The notes beneath the pieces were generated by a model. The model did not search any database. It was not told the DNA's origin and worked only from the letters and a program-made list of their open reading frames with translations. Below are positions 20,199 to 33,300 of a DNA stretch of 33,926 nucleotides, piece after piece. The translations under genes and the position numbers were made by a program. Position 1 is the stretch's first letter; each line of letters opens with the position of its first letter. The stretch comes from Gammaproteobacteria bacterium (GTDB lineage: Bacteria > Pseudomonadota > Gammaproteobacteria > Pseudomonadales > Pseudohongiellaceae), in NCBI GenBank assembly GCA_019654215.1, contig BPDI01000033.1:1-33926 (forward strand), in the 5' to 3' direction.

Positions 20199-21983
20199 AT
20201 GAAGCCAACTGACATATCCGATCCCGATTACTTCCATAAAGTGGTGGACTGCCAGTGGGCATGTCCTGCCCATACTCCTGTGCCAGAATACATCCGTTTG
20301 ATCGCTGAAAAGCGCTATACCGATGCCTACATGATTAACTGGCAATCAAACGTATTTCCAGGAATTTTAGGGCGTACCTGCGATAGACCTTGCGAGCCAG
20401 CGTGCCGGCGCGTTCGAGTGGAAGAACAACCAGTTGCTATTTGCCGATTAAAACGAGTTGCGGCCGACTACAAATCCGATATCAAAGATAGATTGCCTTC
20501 CGTTCCAAAGAAGAAAAACGGCAAACATATAGCTTTGATTGGAGCGGGTCCTGCATCTTTAACTGTGGCGAGGGATTTACTTCCTCTAGGTTACGAAATC
20601 ACCTTGTACGAAAAAGATGAATTAAGTGGTGGCGCAATGCGCACCCAGATTCCTCGTTTTCCGATTACCTGGCGAGGTATTAGAAGAAGAGCTGCATTAC
20701 ATTCTTGATATGGGAATAAATTGCCGCTTCGGTGAGGAAATTTCCAGCATGAAAGATTTACTCAGGGAAGACTACGATGCAATTTTTGTTGGTACTGGTG
20801 CACCGTTAGGAAAGCATTTAGATCTTCCAGGTTATCAAGAAGCGAAAGAAAATATTCACACCGGAATCGAATGGTTAGCTAGCGTTGCTTTTGAGCATAT
20901 CGACAGCATTGGTAATAAAGTAATCGTCCTTGGAGGTGGTAATACTGCCATGGATTGCTGCCGAACTTCGAAGCGATTAGGCGGAGACGAAGTTACGGTT
21001 GTTGTGCGGAGCGGCTTTGATGAAATGAAAGCATCTCCATGGGAAATCGAAGACGCGATGAACGAAGATATTCCCGTCGTTAACTTTCATGTACCAAAAG
21101 AGTACATTCTCGAAGATGGTAAATTAGCGGCAAAGGCGTTCGAGAAAGTTCGGAAAGAATATGATGAAAATGGTCGCCGCCTATTAATTTCTACTGGAGA
21201 AGATCCTGTTGTCATCCCTTGCAACGATGTACTTTGTGCAATTGGCCAAGACAATAGTTTTCCATGGATTGAAAGGGATCTTGGAATAGAGTTCGATAAA
21301 TGGGAATTACCCGTTCTTAATAAAACAACGTTTCAATCTACTCATGAAAGAGTTTTCTTCGGCGGCGATGCTGCGCTAGGCCCCGATAATATTATTACCG
21401 CTGTAGCCCATGGACATGATGCCGCTCTTTCCATTCATTTATTATGCAACAATCATGATATTAACGATCGGCCTAATGCATTAACAGCATTGGACAGTCA
21501 GAAAATGGGGATTCATCAATGGTCCTACGATAATGACATCAGTAGTGATGTTCGTTACATCGTTCCTCATGCCGCTAAAGAACAAACCTTGAATGATCTA
21601 AACATGGAAGTTGAGTTAGGTTTCGACGAAGAGTTAGCCTTTGGTGAAACCATGCGTTGTTTAAACTGCGACATACAAACCGTATTCACTGACAATCTCT
21701 GTATTGAATGTGACGCCTGTGTGGATATTTGCCAACCGACTGCATCACTTTCACTCCAAATGCAGAGGAGCCAGATTTACGACAAAACATGTTGGCCCCA
21801 GCCACGAATCTGGCTCAAGACATTTATGTGTCTGATCTCCTACAAACTGGACGGATCATGGCGAAGAACGAAGACCTCTGCCTTCACTGTGGACTTTGTG
21901 CAGAGCGCTGCCCTACAGCCGCCTGGGACATGCGAAAATATCTCTTCAATACTGCTAAAGCGGAAAACGCGTGCCAGAGTTAG
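20199..21983 (+). CDS. GltD-like iron-sulfur flavoprotein with C-terminal ferredoxin domain, two frameshifts
   Basis: NAD(P)H-linked FAD oxidoreductase, about 594 residues, probably the electron-transfer subunit of the following 2-oxoacid oxidoreductase. N-terminus: cysteines C18, C22, C61, C65 and C69 (CQWACPAHTPVP, TCDRPCEPACRR) as in the iron-sulfur part of GltD/DPYD proteins. Then an FAD motif GAGPASLTVARDL near residue 115 and a nucleotide motif VLGGGNTAMDCCRT near 245. The C-terminus has two 4Fe-4S motifs, CIECDACVDICPTDC and CLHCGLCAERCPTAAWDM. Frameshifts: an extra C near 20661 (restores PRFRLPGEVLEEE) and a lost C near 21733 (restores DICPTDCITF). The stop overlaps the next gene by 13 bases, so translation is probably coupled. 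Confidence 0.88.
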
Positions 21984-23827
21984 TCCATTCAACCAAAGTA
22001 AAAACTATACCCAAGGTAAATGACTTTGTGGTTAAGTTCGGCAACGTGAACGGTTCCGGATCTGCCAGCGCCAACAATATGTTTGCGAAGGCAATTTTTC
22101 GCATGGGAATTCCTGTTAGTCCACACAATATCTTTCCATCAAATATACAAGGCTTGCCTACCTGGTATGAAGTGCGGATCTCGGAAGACTCTTATTTAGG
22201 TCGACGTGAAGGCGTGGATTTGATGGTGGCTATGAATGAACAAACTATCAAAGAAGATATCGACGCTGTTATTCCTGGTGGCTTTGTCTTATTTGACTCA
22301 TCGAAATCACTAAATAAAGAGCTAATTCGAGATGACGTTACCTATCTACCAATTCCACTAAAAGATATCTGTCTAAAAGAGTTTGATAAAATAGCACAGA
22401 GACAACTGTTTAAAAATATTGTCTATGTCGGAGCTTTAGCGGCTTTTTTAAATATTGATTTTAAGGTACTAACAGGATTAGTCAGCGATCAATTTCGAGG
22501 CAAAGAAAAATTAATCCTGCCTAACATTCATGCGTTGGAACTGGGACATCAATATGCCAGTGAAAATTTTGAGTGCCCACTTCCACTCCAGCTCAAAGCA
22601 ACTAATAAGAATGAAGGTAAGATTTTAATTGATGGAAATACAGCTGTTGGACTTGGTTGTGTATATGGCGGCGCTACTGTAGCGTCTTGGTATCCATTAA
22701 CTCCATCTACTTCTGTTGTTGATGCATTTGGCAAATACTGCAACCGCTTAAGAATCGATCCAGGTTCAGGCAAAAGAAAATACTCCATCGTCCAGGCAGA
22801 AGATGAATTAGCAGCTATAGGTATCGCTATAGGCGCTGGCTGGAACGGTGCGAGAGCTTTTACTGCTTCCTCTGGCCCAGGGATTTCCTTAATGCAAGAA
22901 TTTTTGGGACTTGCTTATTTTTCAGAAGTTCCTGTAGTGCTATTCAACATTCAACGAGTCGGGCCTTCTACAGGCATGCCCACCCGCACACAACAAGGTG
23001 ATTTATTAAGTTGTGCTTACGCTTCCCATGGCGACACTAAGCAGGTTCTCTTATTCCCTTCCACTGCGAAAGAATGTTTCGAACTTTCTGCAGATGCATT
23101 CGATATTTCTGATCGTCTCCAGACTCCAGTCATCGTGATGAGTGATTTGGAGCTAGGAATGAATGAGCAAGTTTGCGATCAATTAGTTTGGGATGACAAA
23201 CGTCTCTATGATAAGGGTAAAGTTTTGACCGCAAAAGAATTGGAAGAAATCGAAAAATTTGGTCGTTATCAGGATATAGATAATGATGGGATTCCCTATC
23301 GAACTTTACCCGGAACCCATCCTAATAAGGGTAGCTACTTTACTCGCGGCAGTTCCCATGATGCTAATGCGGCTTACACCGAAGACGGTAATGTCTATGC
23401 AGAAGTTATGGATCGGATCGCGCTTAAGTTTGAAACCGCTCTAAATTACATACCGCAACCCGAAATTTCCGGCATAGATAAAAACCGATTGGGTATGATC
23501 TACCTTGGCACAACAACCAGCGCCATTCAGGAAGTATTAGATAGCCTCGCAAAGAAAGGTATCTCCTTAGATACCCTGCGTATCAAATCTTTTCCTTTCC
23601 ATGAAAACATTAAAGAATTCATTGATGGCCACGACCTTGTTTATGTAATAGAGCAAAACCGTGACGCTCAGCTAAAGAGCTTGTTAAAAATTGAATTAAA
23701 TACAAATGAAGATCAAGTGCACTCTATCTTGAGCTACAATGGCATGTTGATAACGGCACAACATATAGAGAGAGAAATACTGAAATCAATGCCCACTCTT
23801 GAAGCGACAAAAGATGTCCCAGCTTAG
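21971..23827 (+). CDS. korA: 2-oxoacid:acceptor oxidoreductase, fused gamma-alpha subunit (KorA type)
   Basis: Intact 618-residue subunit of a CoA- and thiamine-dependent 2-oxoacid oxidoreductase. The first 200 residues are the gamma domain (FGNVNGSGSASANNMFAKAI). The alpha domain starts near residue 215 and contains WYPLTPSTSVVDAFG, QAEDELAAIGIAIGAGWNGA, SSGPGISLMQE, RVGPSTGMPTRTQQGDL, and later DNDGIPYRTLPGTHPNKGSY. These are typical of KorA, so 2-oxoglutarate is the likeliest substrate, but pyruvate or branched 2-oxoacids cannot be excluded. No ferredoxin motif is inside it; the clusters are in the beta subunit and the flavoprotein. The start is a GTG overlapping the preceding gene. The next gene, beta, follows after 23 bases. 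Confidence 0.93.
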   Translation: MPELVHSTKVKTIPKVNDFVVKFGNVNGSGSASANNMFAKAIFRMGIPVSPHNIFPSNIQGLPTWYEVRISEDSYLGRREGVDLMVAMNEQTIKEDIDAVIPGGFVLFDSSKSLNKELIRDDVTYLPIPLKDICLKEFDKIAQRQLFKNIVYVGALAAFLNIDFKVLTGLVSDQFRGKEKLILPNIHALELGHQYASENFECPLPLQLKATNKNEGKILIDGNTAVGLGCVYGGATVASWYPLTPSTSVVDAFGKYCNRLRIDPGSGKRKYSIVQAEDELAAIGIAIGAGWNGARAFTASSGPGISLMQEFLGLAYFSEVPVVLFNIQRVGPSTGMPTRTQQGDLLSCAYASHGDTKQVLLFPSTAKECFELSADAFDISDRLQTPVIVMSDLELGMNEQVCDQLVWDDKRLYDKGKVLTAKELEEIEKFGRYQDIDNDGIPYRTLPGTHPNKGSYFTRGSSHDANAAYTEDGNVYAEVMDRIALKFETALNYIPQPEISGIDKNRLGMIYLGTTTSAIQEVLDSLAKKGISLDTLRIKSFPFHENIKEFIDGHDLVYVIEQNRDAQLKSLLKIELNTNEDQVHSILSYNGMLITAQHIEREILKSMPTLEATKDVPA

Positions 23828-23850
23828 TTAAGTTTTAGATTAATAGCCTA

Positions 23851-24906
23851 ATGAGTTATATCAACAAACCAAAATTCCAGCACCCTGAACTCGAAGAGAA
23901 TGAAATCGGACTAACTCGTCGCGATTATGAGGGTACTTTGACCACGCTGTGTGGAGGTTGTGGGCATGACTCAATTAGCGCAGCTATCATTCAGGCGGCT
24001 GCTGAAATGAGCCTAGAGCCACATAAAGTTGCTAAGATTTCTGGCATTGGCTGTTCATCAAAAATACCCTCTTACTTCTTGAGCAAGTCCCACGGATTTA
24101 ACTCGGTTCATGGTCGTATGCCATCGGTTGCGACTGGAGCGAATTTAGCTAATAAAGAGTTACATTATGTAGGAATTTCAGGTGACGGTGATAGTGCATC
24201 TATCGGACTAGGGCAATTCTGCCATATCGTGCGCCGCCGCGTTAATATGCTTTATATCGTTGCTAACAACGGTACTTACGGTTTAACCAAGGGGCAGTTA
24301 TCTGCTACCGCAGATTTAGGGTCTAAAACCAAATCTGGCGAAGAAAGTCTTTACGACAATATCGATATGGCAACCCTTGCTATTGAACTCGGCGCCAGTT
24401 TTGTCGCCAGATCATTCTCTGGAGACAAGCAGCAATTAATTCCGCTGCTTCAGGCGGGTCTTACTCATAAAGGCTTTGCTTTTATCGATGTGGTATCACC
24501 CTGCGTAACTTTTAATAATACTGACTTCTCCACACACGGTTATAAAAACACCTGGGAAAACTATATCGCCCTTAGCCAAGTGGACTTTGTGCCGATGCGC
24601 AGAGAAATCACGACTAGCTACGATGCAGGTAAAGAAAAGGAAATTACCTTGCATGATGGTTCCGTAATTCACTTACATAAAACGGGAACTAACTACGACC
24701 CTTATGACAAGGAAAATGCTCTACATCATATAAATGAGCATAAGAAGAAAGGTGAGATTGCAACGGGATTGCTCTATATCAATCAGTCAACTTCAGATCT
24801 ACATGAATTACAAGACACTGTAGACAAACCATTCAATCGCCTCAATAACCATGATCTGTGTCCAGGTAACGAAGTTCTGCGGGACATCAACGAAACTTTT
24901 AGATAG
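23851..24906 (+). CDS. korB: 2-oxoacid:acceptor oxidoreductase, beta subunit (KorB type, thiamine diphosphate-binding)
   Basis: Intact 351-residue catalytic subunit. It carries the cluster cysteines C34 and C37 (LCGGCGHD), C68 (GIGCSSK), and one near 217 (SPCVTFNN). The thiamine diphosphate/magnesium motif is GDGD at 111-114 running to NNGTYGLTKGQ near 139-149. HGRMPSVATG at 87-96 is the usual substrate/CoA-side loop. With the fused gamma-alpha subunit and the GltD-like flavoprotein it makes a three-gene operon. Its stop lies two bases from that of djlA on the opposite strand, with no terminator visible between. Confidence 0.94.
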   Translation: MSYINKPKFQHPELEENEIGLTRRDYEGTLTTLCGGCGHDSISAAIIQAAAEMSLEPHKVAKISGIGCSSKIPSYFLSKSHGFNSVHGRMPSVATGANLANKELHYVGISGDGDSASIGLGQFCHIVRRRVNMLYIVANNGTYGLTKGQLSATADLGSKTKSGEESLYDNIDMATLAIELGASFVARSFSGDKQQLIPLLQAGLTHKGFAFIDVVSPCVTFNNTDFSTHGYKNTWENYIALSQVDFVPMRREITTSYDAGKEKEITLHDGSVIHLHKTGTNYDPYDKENALHHINEHKKKGEIATGLLYINQSTSDLHELQDTVDKPFNRLNNHDLCPGNEVLRDINETFR

Positions 24907-24907
24907 C

Positions 24908-25689
24908 TTATTTTCGATGTAATTTAATTAACTCATAGGCAAGTTTTATGTCTTGAGTTTTCTGTGTGGCTATTTCGATCATTTCTTCCGGCAGTCCCTT
25001 AGCCACTAACTTGTCAGGATGATGTTGATTCATCTGCTTGCGGTAGGCTCTCTTTATATCTGCGTCGCTTTTTTCCTCTGTTACACCCAACAACTCATAA
25101 GCAGCAATCAGTTTTTCTTCTGTAGATACCTGTTCGGCAAAATGTGCTTGCCCAGTCAGCCTTGATAGTAATTCATTAAACTGATTTTGGTTATAACCAA
25201 GATCACGCGCAATTTCTTCCAATACATGTTGTTCTCTCGTGTCCATTCGACCATCAGCAAATGCGTAGCAACGACGATTTCTAGAAACATTTGAACAAGA
25301 TTTCTGCGGCGAAAGCTTTCTCTTTTGAATTGAGCTAGAACTTCATGGACTGGGAAGTGGGGCTTTTTACCTTCATTGAAGAGATTAATTGCAACAGTTC
25401 GCTGTCGTTCATTCAGATTCATCCGTCGCATGACTTGATCTGCCAAGGCTATTTCATCTTTAGTAACTCTACCGTCAGATTTCGCGATATAACCCATTAC
25501 CGCGAACGTGGTGGTAAAGAAAACTGATTGAACTCTTTCTGTAGCACCAAGCCCAAGCGAGTCGTCTAAGTTTATGCCATCGAGACCAGTATCAAAGTAG
25601 TTTCCAAGCGCTGCTCCTAGCAAGGCACCCAAAGGACCACCCATCATGAACCCAAAGGTTCCACCTACAACTTTGCCCCACCAACTCAT
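24908..25689 (-). CDS. djlA: DnaJ-like membrane co-chaperone DjlA, one frameshift
   Basis: Membrane-anchored co-chaperone that stimulates DnaK. N-terminus: one glycine-rich membrane segment (MSWWGKVVGGTFGFMMGGPL onward to about residue 32). Then a TerB-like domain (FFTTTFAVMGYIAKSDGRVT, ALADQVMRRMNLNERQR). The C-terminal J domain has YELLGVTEEKSDADIKRAYR and the key HPD in QHHPDKLVAKGLP. One G is missing near 25267; restoring it gives VVATAFADGRMDTREQHVLE. About 260 residues after repair, close to E. coli DjlA (271). The linker before the J domain is short. Confidence 0.94.
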
Positions 25690-25760
25690 AATTGCTTGAT
25701 ACTACGATGAATAAAGAAATATCCAGGAGATGATTTGAATCTTATAGAAACTGCAGTTTA

Positions 25761-26387
25761 CTAGGAAAGAAGACGTTGAAACCAATTTTTCTCTAAATTA
25801 CGACGACAAGAGTTTAATTGAATGGCAAATCGCTCAGAATTAGTTTGCACGCGATCCGCCGCATCCAACAACCATGGTTTATCATGATGAGTTCCTCGCT
25901 GATAACCACCGTTGCCTTCGTGATAAGCGAAATACAGATTGCGGGCATCAAATGCAGAAATATTCTAATGCGTCGGGAATTTCCGTTGTACCAACCAAAA
26001 AAATCAATAGAGTCATCAAAATCAGATCTAGATGCACCCCCATTTCTGGAAGCCCCTCGATAATCATCCCAAGTGCCGTCTAGTGCCTGCGCATACCCAT
26101 ACGCGGACGAAGGTCTTGATCCGGGTATTACCCAGAGTACGCGGGTTCGATCAGGCTTGGCTCGTGCGTTAAAGCTCGACTCCTGATAAATGAATGCCAT
26201 ATTGACCGCGATTGGTATTCCCCAGCGATCTTCAGCAGATTTCGCCGCACTATACCAGCCTCTTCTGTCTTCAAATATCGAACAAACATTGGTGATATTA
26301 TTTGGCTGCGAGGCAACACAGGCTACCAGAAACGAAATAACCAACAGCAGCAATAAAAGCCCGCCACTCTGAAAGAATAAAAGGCAT
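25761..26387 (-). CDS. Lytic transglycosylase SLT-domain lipoprotein, two frameshifts
   Basis: Probable outer-membrane-anchored peptidoglycan lytic transglycosylase. The catalytic glutamate is in AFIYQESSFNARAKP; RPSSAYGYAQALDGTWDDYR follows. The N-terminus appears as LLLLVISFLVAC with a lipobox cysteine; it is joined to an ATG at 26387 (MPFILSEWRA) if one T is removed from TTTT near 26357. A second frameshift near 25955 (next to GWYNGNSRR) moves the true C-terminus to another frame: FDARNLYFAYHEGNGGYQRG, then DKPWLLDAADRVQ, ending at 25761. About 208 residues after repair. It lies 89 bases downstream of ligA on the same strand. Confidence 0.85.
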
Positions 26388-26476
26388 TCTTCTTCGATGT
26401 TGAAATGTACTCACAAGTCTCTCCGTATTTATAAATATCGACCAAAGTCGAAGAAATATCAGAGAACCAAACCCTC

Positions 26477-28492
<2,016 letters not shown>

Positions 28493-28510
28493 AGTATGGG
28501 TATTGTAAAA

Positions 28511-30224
28511 CTAGGCGCGGCTGCCGGCAGCCTTTAATTGGCGTAATTCAAAATCTCTAATACGTTGGCGATAGTGCTCGATGGTTTGCGCCGTCATGAT
28601 GCTACGGTGATCATCTTTAAGCTCACCGTCAAGTGCACCACGCACTTGCTGAGCCACCTCTAACATTTGCTCAAAGGCTTGGAGATTATTTATTTGAGCA
28701 GGAAGCGCCAAGAAAGACTGATTCCAATGGGGGAGAATTCTTCCATTTCATTGAGATCAAAGGTGCCCGGATTGAGAATGTTTTGGGCCCCACTAAATAT
28801 CAATGGGCCTTTATTCTTATTATTCAATCGATGGTGAAAAATATTCATCTCGCCGAATCTGAGGCCAGCAGTAACGAGTACTTGTAATAAATCATTCCCC
28901 TTTAAATACTCTGCCCTTTCCCGAGCCATTACATTGATTACAACCCCCTCGGGTTGATGATTTTTTTCTTGCTCAATACTTCGTCCTGCATTAGGAGATA
29001 TCTCAACTCCGGACGCTCGAGCAGAAGCGGCCTCTTTGATATGAGCGATATTATCTTCTTCGAAAGCTTGATTAGTCGTTTGGATTTCATTCTCTGCTTC
29101 TTCAAACAGAGCCTCGTCTCTTGCTTCTTCTCTTTGCTCTCTTAGTGGTAGCTCTTTTTTCTCAGATCTACTAAATACCGAGAGAAATGACCTGAATCTG
29201 AATTTTTCTTTAGGTGCTACCGCAGTTTCTTCTTCGGGCCCATCATCCTCTAATAGCTCCGACTGATGTGTCTCTTGTTCGTCGGCGTCATGATGGCCAA
29301 TTCGTTCCCCTGCGGTCATTGAAAATTCATCGAGAGAATCCTCCAGTGAACCACCAATTGTTGGCTCCTTCCTTTTTCTGTTTCCCCTGCCTCAGTGACA
29401 ACTTTTTCATCTTCATCATCAAAATCATAGCCATCGATATCGTCGAATTCTTCATCCACAACATCGACTGATGAGCTCGAAGCTTGTCTGCTCTTAAACG
29501 CAGCAATGATTTCTTCGTCGGAAGCAACCTCCTCGTCAATTTCTTCTTTCTCATCTGAAATATCTGAGCTACCCCATTCATCGTCTGCGTAGGAAGAATC
29601 CCCAAAATCCTCTTCATGAAATCCTTCTGGAATCTCACCTTCTTCCTCGTCTTCCTCGTCTCCCCACTCATCATCTGGATAACTAGGCATGACCGAAGAC
29701 AGATTATCTTCTCGATACATGCTTGGTCTTGAGTTTTCTGTGTCTTCTGTGTCTTCTGTGTCTTCGAAGTCATTACTGTCCCGTTCGTCACGATGATTAT
29801 TGTCGCTGTAATCGAACAACACAGAATCAGGGTCTCCATAATTATCTTCTGAATAAGATAGGGACTCTTCGATAGTTTCTTCTTCCTGCGCTTCGCTTAT
29901 TTCCACGGGGTCCATGAGGACCGGAATTGATTCTTCTCCTGATTCAGCCGCACCTAAGCCTAATGATGCGGCACGGATTTTGGCAGCCTCTATCGCACTA
30001 TTTTTTGAATTAACTACTGCTAAGGAGCGCTCAACGACGCGCGCTCCGCCACTTGGAAGTTCCGCCATCTCGAGAGCATCTAAATCAACATCTTGAGGAA
30101 TATTTTTATCGATAACTAATTTGATTTGGCCACGCCGTGCCTGCATGGCCACATATAGACCACGTAAAATAACCGCCACAATGGCCAGTCCTAACAAAAA
30201 AATTATCAGTTCGCGGGGGCTCAT
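28511..30224 (-). CDS. zipA: Cell division protein ZipA with an unusually long acidic linker, two frameshifts
   Basis: Inner-membrane protein that tethers FtsZ in the divisome. N-terminus: one membrane segment (residues 5-26, ELIIFLLGLAIVAVILRGLYV). The linker from about residue 110 to 290 is extremely acidic, with an EDTEDTEDTE repeat and two DDEWG motifs. The C-terminal FtsZ-binding domain reads VVINVMARERAEYLKGNDLL, GLRFGEMNIFHH and NPGTFDLNEMEEFSPIGISL. Frameshifts: near 29358 (joins to EPTIGGSLEDSLDEFSMTAG) and near 28705 (joins ISLFLALPAQINNLQAFE). The span gives about 570 residues, against 328 in E. coli. It sits 114 bases after smc and 18 before ligA. Confidence 0.95.
29739..29765. 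repeat. Three tandem 9-base units inside zipA
   Basis: TGTGTCTTC occurs three times in a row without change. On the coding strand it gives the EDT repeat in the ZipA linker. Such units can expand or contract in frame, so linker length may vary among strains. Confidence 0.85.
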
Positions 30225-30338
30225 AATTGGTCAGCGAATTGAATTGATAAATTACGGAAAATTTCTAAGGTTATCTTACTGTTACTTAGATTTCTTTAGC
30301 GTGGAATCAAGACCAACGAACAAAAATAAATACGAAGA

Positions 30339-33300
30339 TTAAATCGCTGCCAATTCGGCCGCCTCATCGATGTCTACAGCCACGATTCTTGATACGCCAG
30401 CTTCATGCATAGTCACCCCAAGCAGCTGATTAGCCATCTCCATGGTGATCTTATTGTGGGTGATAAATATGAACTGCACGTTTTCTGCCATTTCTTTCAC
30501 AAGATTGGCATAACGACCCACGTTAGTATCGTCTAATGGTGCGTCAACCTCATCCAGCATACAGAATGGCGAGGGATTTAAATGAAAGATCGAGAAGACC
30601 AGCGCAATCGCTGTCATAGCTTTCTCGCCGCCAGAGAGTAGATGGATCGTGCTATTGCGCTTACCTGGTGGTCGCGCCATAATCGCGACCCCTGTATCTA
30701 GCAGGTCATCGCCAGTCATATCTAGATAGGCTTGGCCGCCTCCGAAAACTCGCGGAAATAGACTTTGTAGCCCAGTATTTATCTTGTCGAATGTTTCCTT
30801 AAAACGAGTGCGGGTTTCCTTATCAATCTTACGAATCGCATTCTGTAAGGTTTTTAGTGCCTTCTCCAGATCCTCGTTTTGGCTGTCGAGATAAACTTTG
30901 CGCTCACTCTGTTGCTCATATTCATCGATCGCGGCCAGATTAATTGGACCAAGCCGATGGATGCGATTCGACAACTTCTCCAATTCTTGCTCGCACTGCT
31001 GCTCTTCGAGATCTTCTGGCAGGTTCTGTAAAACTTGTTCCAGCCCAAATTGGGCTTCCTTGAGCTGCTCCAAAACGATATCTCTCTTCACGATGCACCC
31101 TCACTCTTAAGGCGAGCCTGCATGAGGTCTTCTCGAAGCACATTCTGCCCGTCCTGTAACTGATTCCTTGCTTGTTCAGGCTGCGAATAGTGTGTTCATT
31201 TTATCTACACGACTTTTCGCCTCCCCTAACTCTTTCTCCACTTCAAGGCGCTGGCCCAATAAATTTCCAGTCAGTGCGCATTTTATCGAGCGGTGATCAG
31301 ACTCCGCAATTTGGTAGTGAGATACTCAATTCGCTCCTTGGAACGTTGTACCTGGCTGGCCATTCGGTCCATCGTTTCCGCGTAGACTTGAGAGAAGCTT
31401 GTATAGATTGCTGTTTTAGGCAAGTTTGTGCGCTAATCTTTGTCATTCCCTTTCTTTTTCACGAGCGTTGTCGAGAGCTTTTTGGGTTTTTCCCCCGGGG
31501 TGCTTCCATCTCTTCCTTCCACCAACGTCTTCCGCCATGCTATTTTAAAACTTTTTGCAGCCTAGAGCGGGCTTCAGCGGTGTGTTCTTCTTCCGTTCCA
31601 AGCTGTTTAGCTAGTTCTTAGCTCAGCAGCAAAACGCTCTTTTCTAGATATTGCCTCTTTTCTTTCGCTTTCTGAGCCTTATTTCGGAGTTAATTTCACC
31701 CAAATGCTTGGTTTTGTTGGCTAGATCGGTTTGCAATTGATCCCGTTCTGCTTCTTTAGTTTCTAACTCAGAACGTAGTTGAGATTGGTTTTGAGAAAGA
31801 TTCTGAGATTGTTCATTTAATACTTTAATTTTTTTAAATAAATCAGAAATTAACCCTCGCCTTTCAACAATTGACTCCTGGTTAGTTTTATTACTTATCT
31901 GAATCCAATTAGTCCAATCCAAACCCCTTCTTTAGTAATTATCGAGTCGTTTTCACCGAGTTTTTCACGGTTAACCAGAGCTTCAGACAAGCTATTTGCG
32001 ATATAAATATTTTTGAGAAGATCACTTACATCCCAATCACCGCTCGCTTTGGACGCAAGCAGAATCAGAGGTTCATTTGATTCCCGGGTTTAAAGCCGGA
32101 TCGACGAGTAAGTCTATCAGTCCTAGTTTACCTTTAGGGAGATCTGAGAGTAGCTGCTCAACTTTATCCAACCTTCAAAACAAATTGCTTGCAAAGACTC
32201 GCCTAATACGGCCTCCACAGCTTTTTCCCATCCAGATTCGATGCGTAGGCCCTCTGCAAGACGCATTTCGTTACCAAGTCCTTTGGATTTTAAACCAGGG
32301 TTAATTTCTTGATTTCTTGACCGAGAGCAGCCTGTTGAAGCGCTTCTAATGACGCCTGCTTCCCTTTGCTAGTCTGTAATTCGCTGCGAACGGAATCCAG
32401 TTCTTCTGCACTGTTTTTAAGCTGTTGACGCATATCCTCTATCGTCGAAAGTAGAGTACCAGAATTGGATTGCAATCCCTCAATAGTTGTTTCTAAGTCA
32501 GCAGCCGCCGCAGTTGTTCTTCATGGCCACTGTCAATGGGCGCCCGTTCCAACTGCTGTAATTCTTCTTCAAGATTCTGCTTCCCCTGTGACCCCCTATC
32601 TACGATATTTTCTAGTTGCTGGATGCGAGATTGCTCTACTTCTGCTGTCTGACGAGGCTCTTCGGCACGTTGATTAAATTCGTCCCATTCCTTTTGCCAC
32701 TGCCGCAGTGCCTGCTCGGCTTGAGCCAATCGCATGGCCGACTCCACTTCCATTTCCTTTGCGGGTTCCAGCTCAGGGGTTGACCGACTTCAATTCAGCA
32801 TCTAGCTGAGTTTTTTTTTCTAAGATCAATATCCAACTCTTCCTGAGTTTGAGTCCAGCCTTCCTGGGTTTCGGTGAGATCCAGTTTTAGCTGGTCTACT
32901 CGTTCCATGTGGTGTTCAATAGATTGCTCGTTTCGAGCTATCTCATTACCCAGGCTATAAAATCGTGCCTGAACGTCACCTAATGCATCAGTAAGATCAG
33001 CATTGTCCGCGAGGTGCGTTTCTATCTTGGCATCGATTCCACGCTGATCTGCGGTTTTGGACTCGATACTTAACTCAAGAGAATTAGTGGATTCTTGATT
33101 CTCACGAATTTCCTCATCGAGGCTACGCCAACGCAAGCATTAAGATTTGCGGTTGTTACCCTTTCCTGCTGTTTTAATTCACCATACTTTTCCGCTGCAA
33201 CAGACTGGCGTTTTAAATGCTGTAACTGACGAGCCAGCTCTTCCCGGATATCTGCTAGACGCTCCAAATTTTCCTTGGTGCGTCTAATCCGTCGCTCAGT

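Noticed and set aside
29327-29839. A 170-codon frame with a KTQ repeat on the minus strand
   Set aside because: It is the shifted reading of the zipA linker; the repeat reflects the same 9-base units. The zipA frame links to a membrane anchor and an FtsZ-binding domain.
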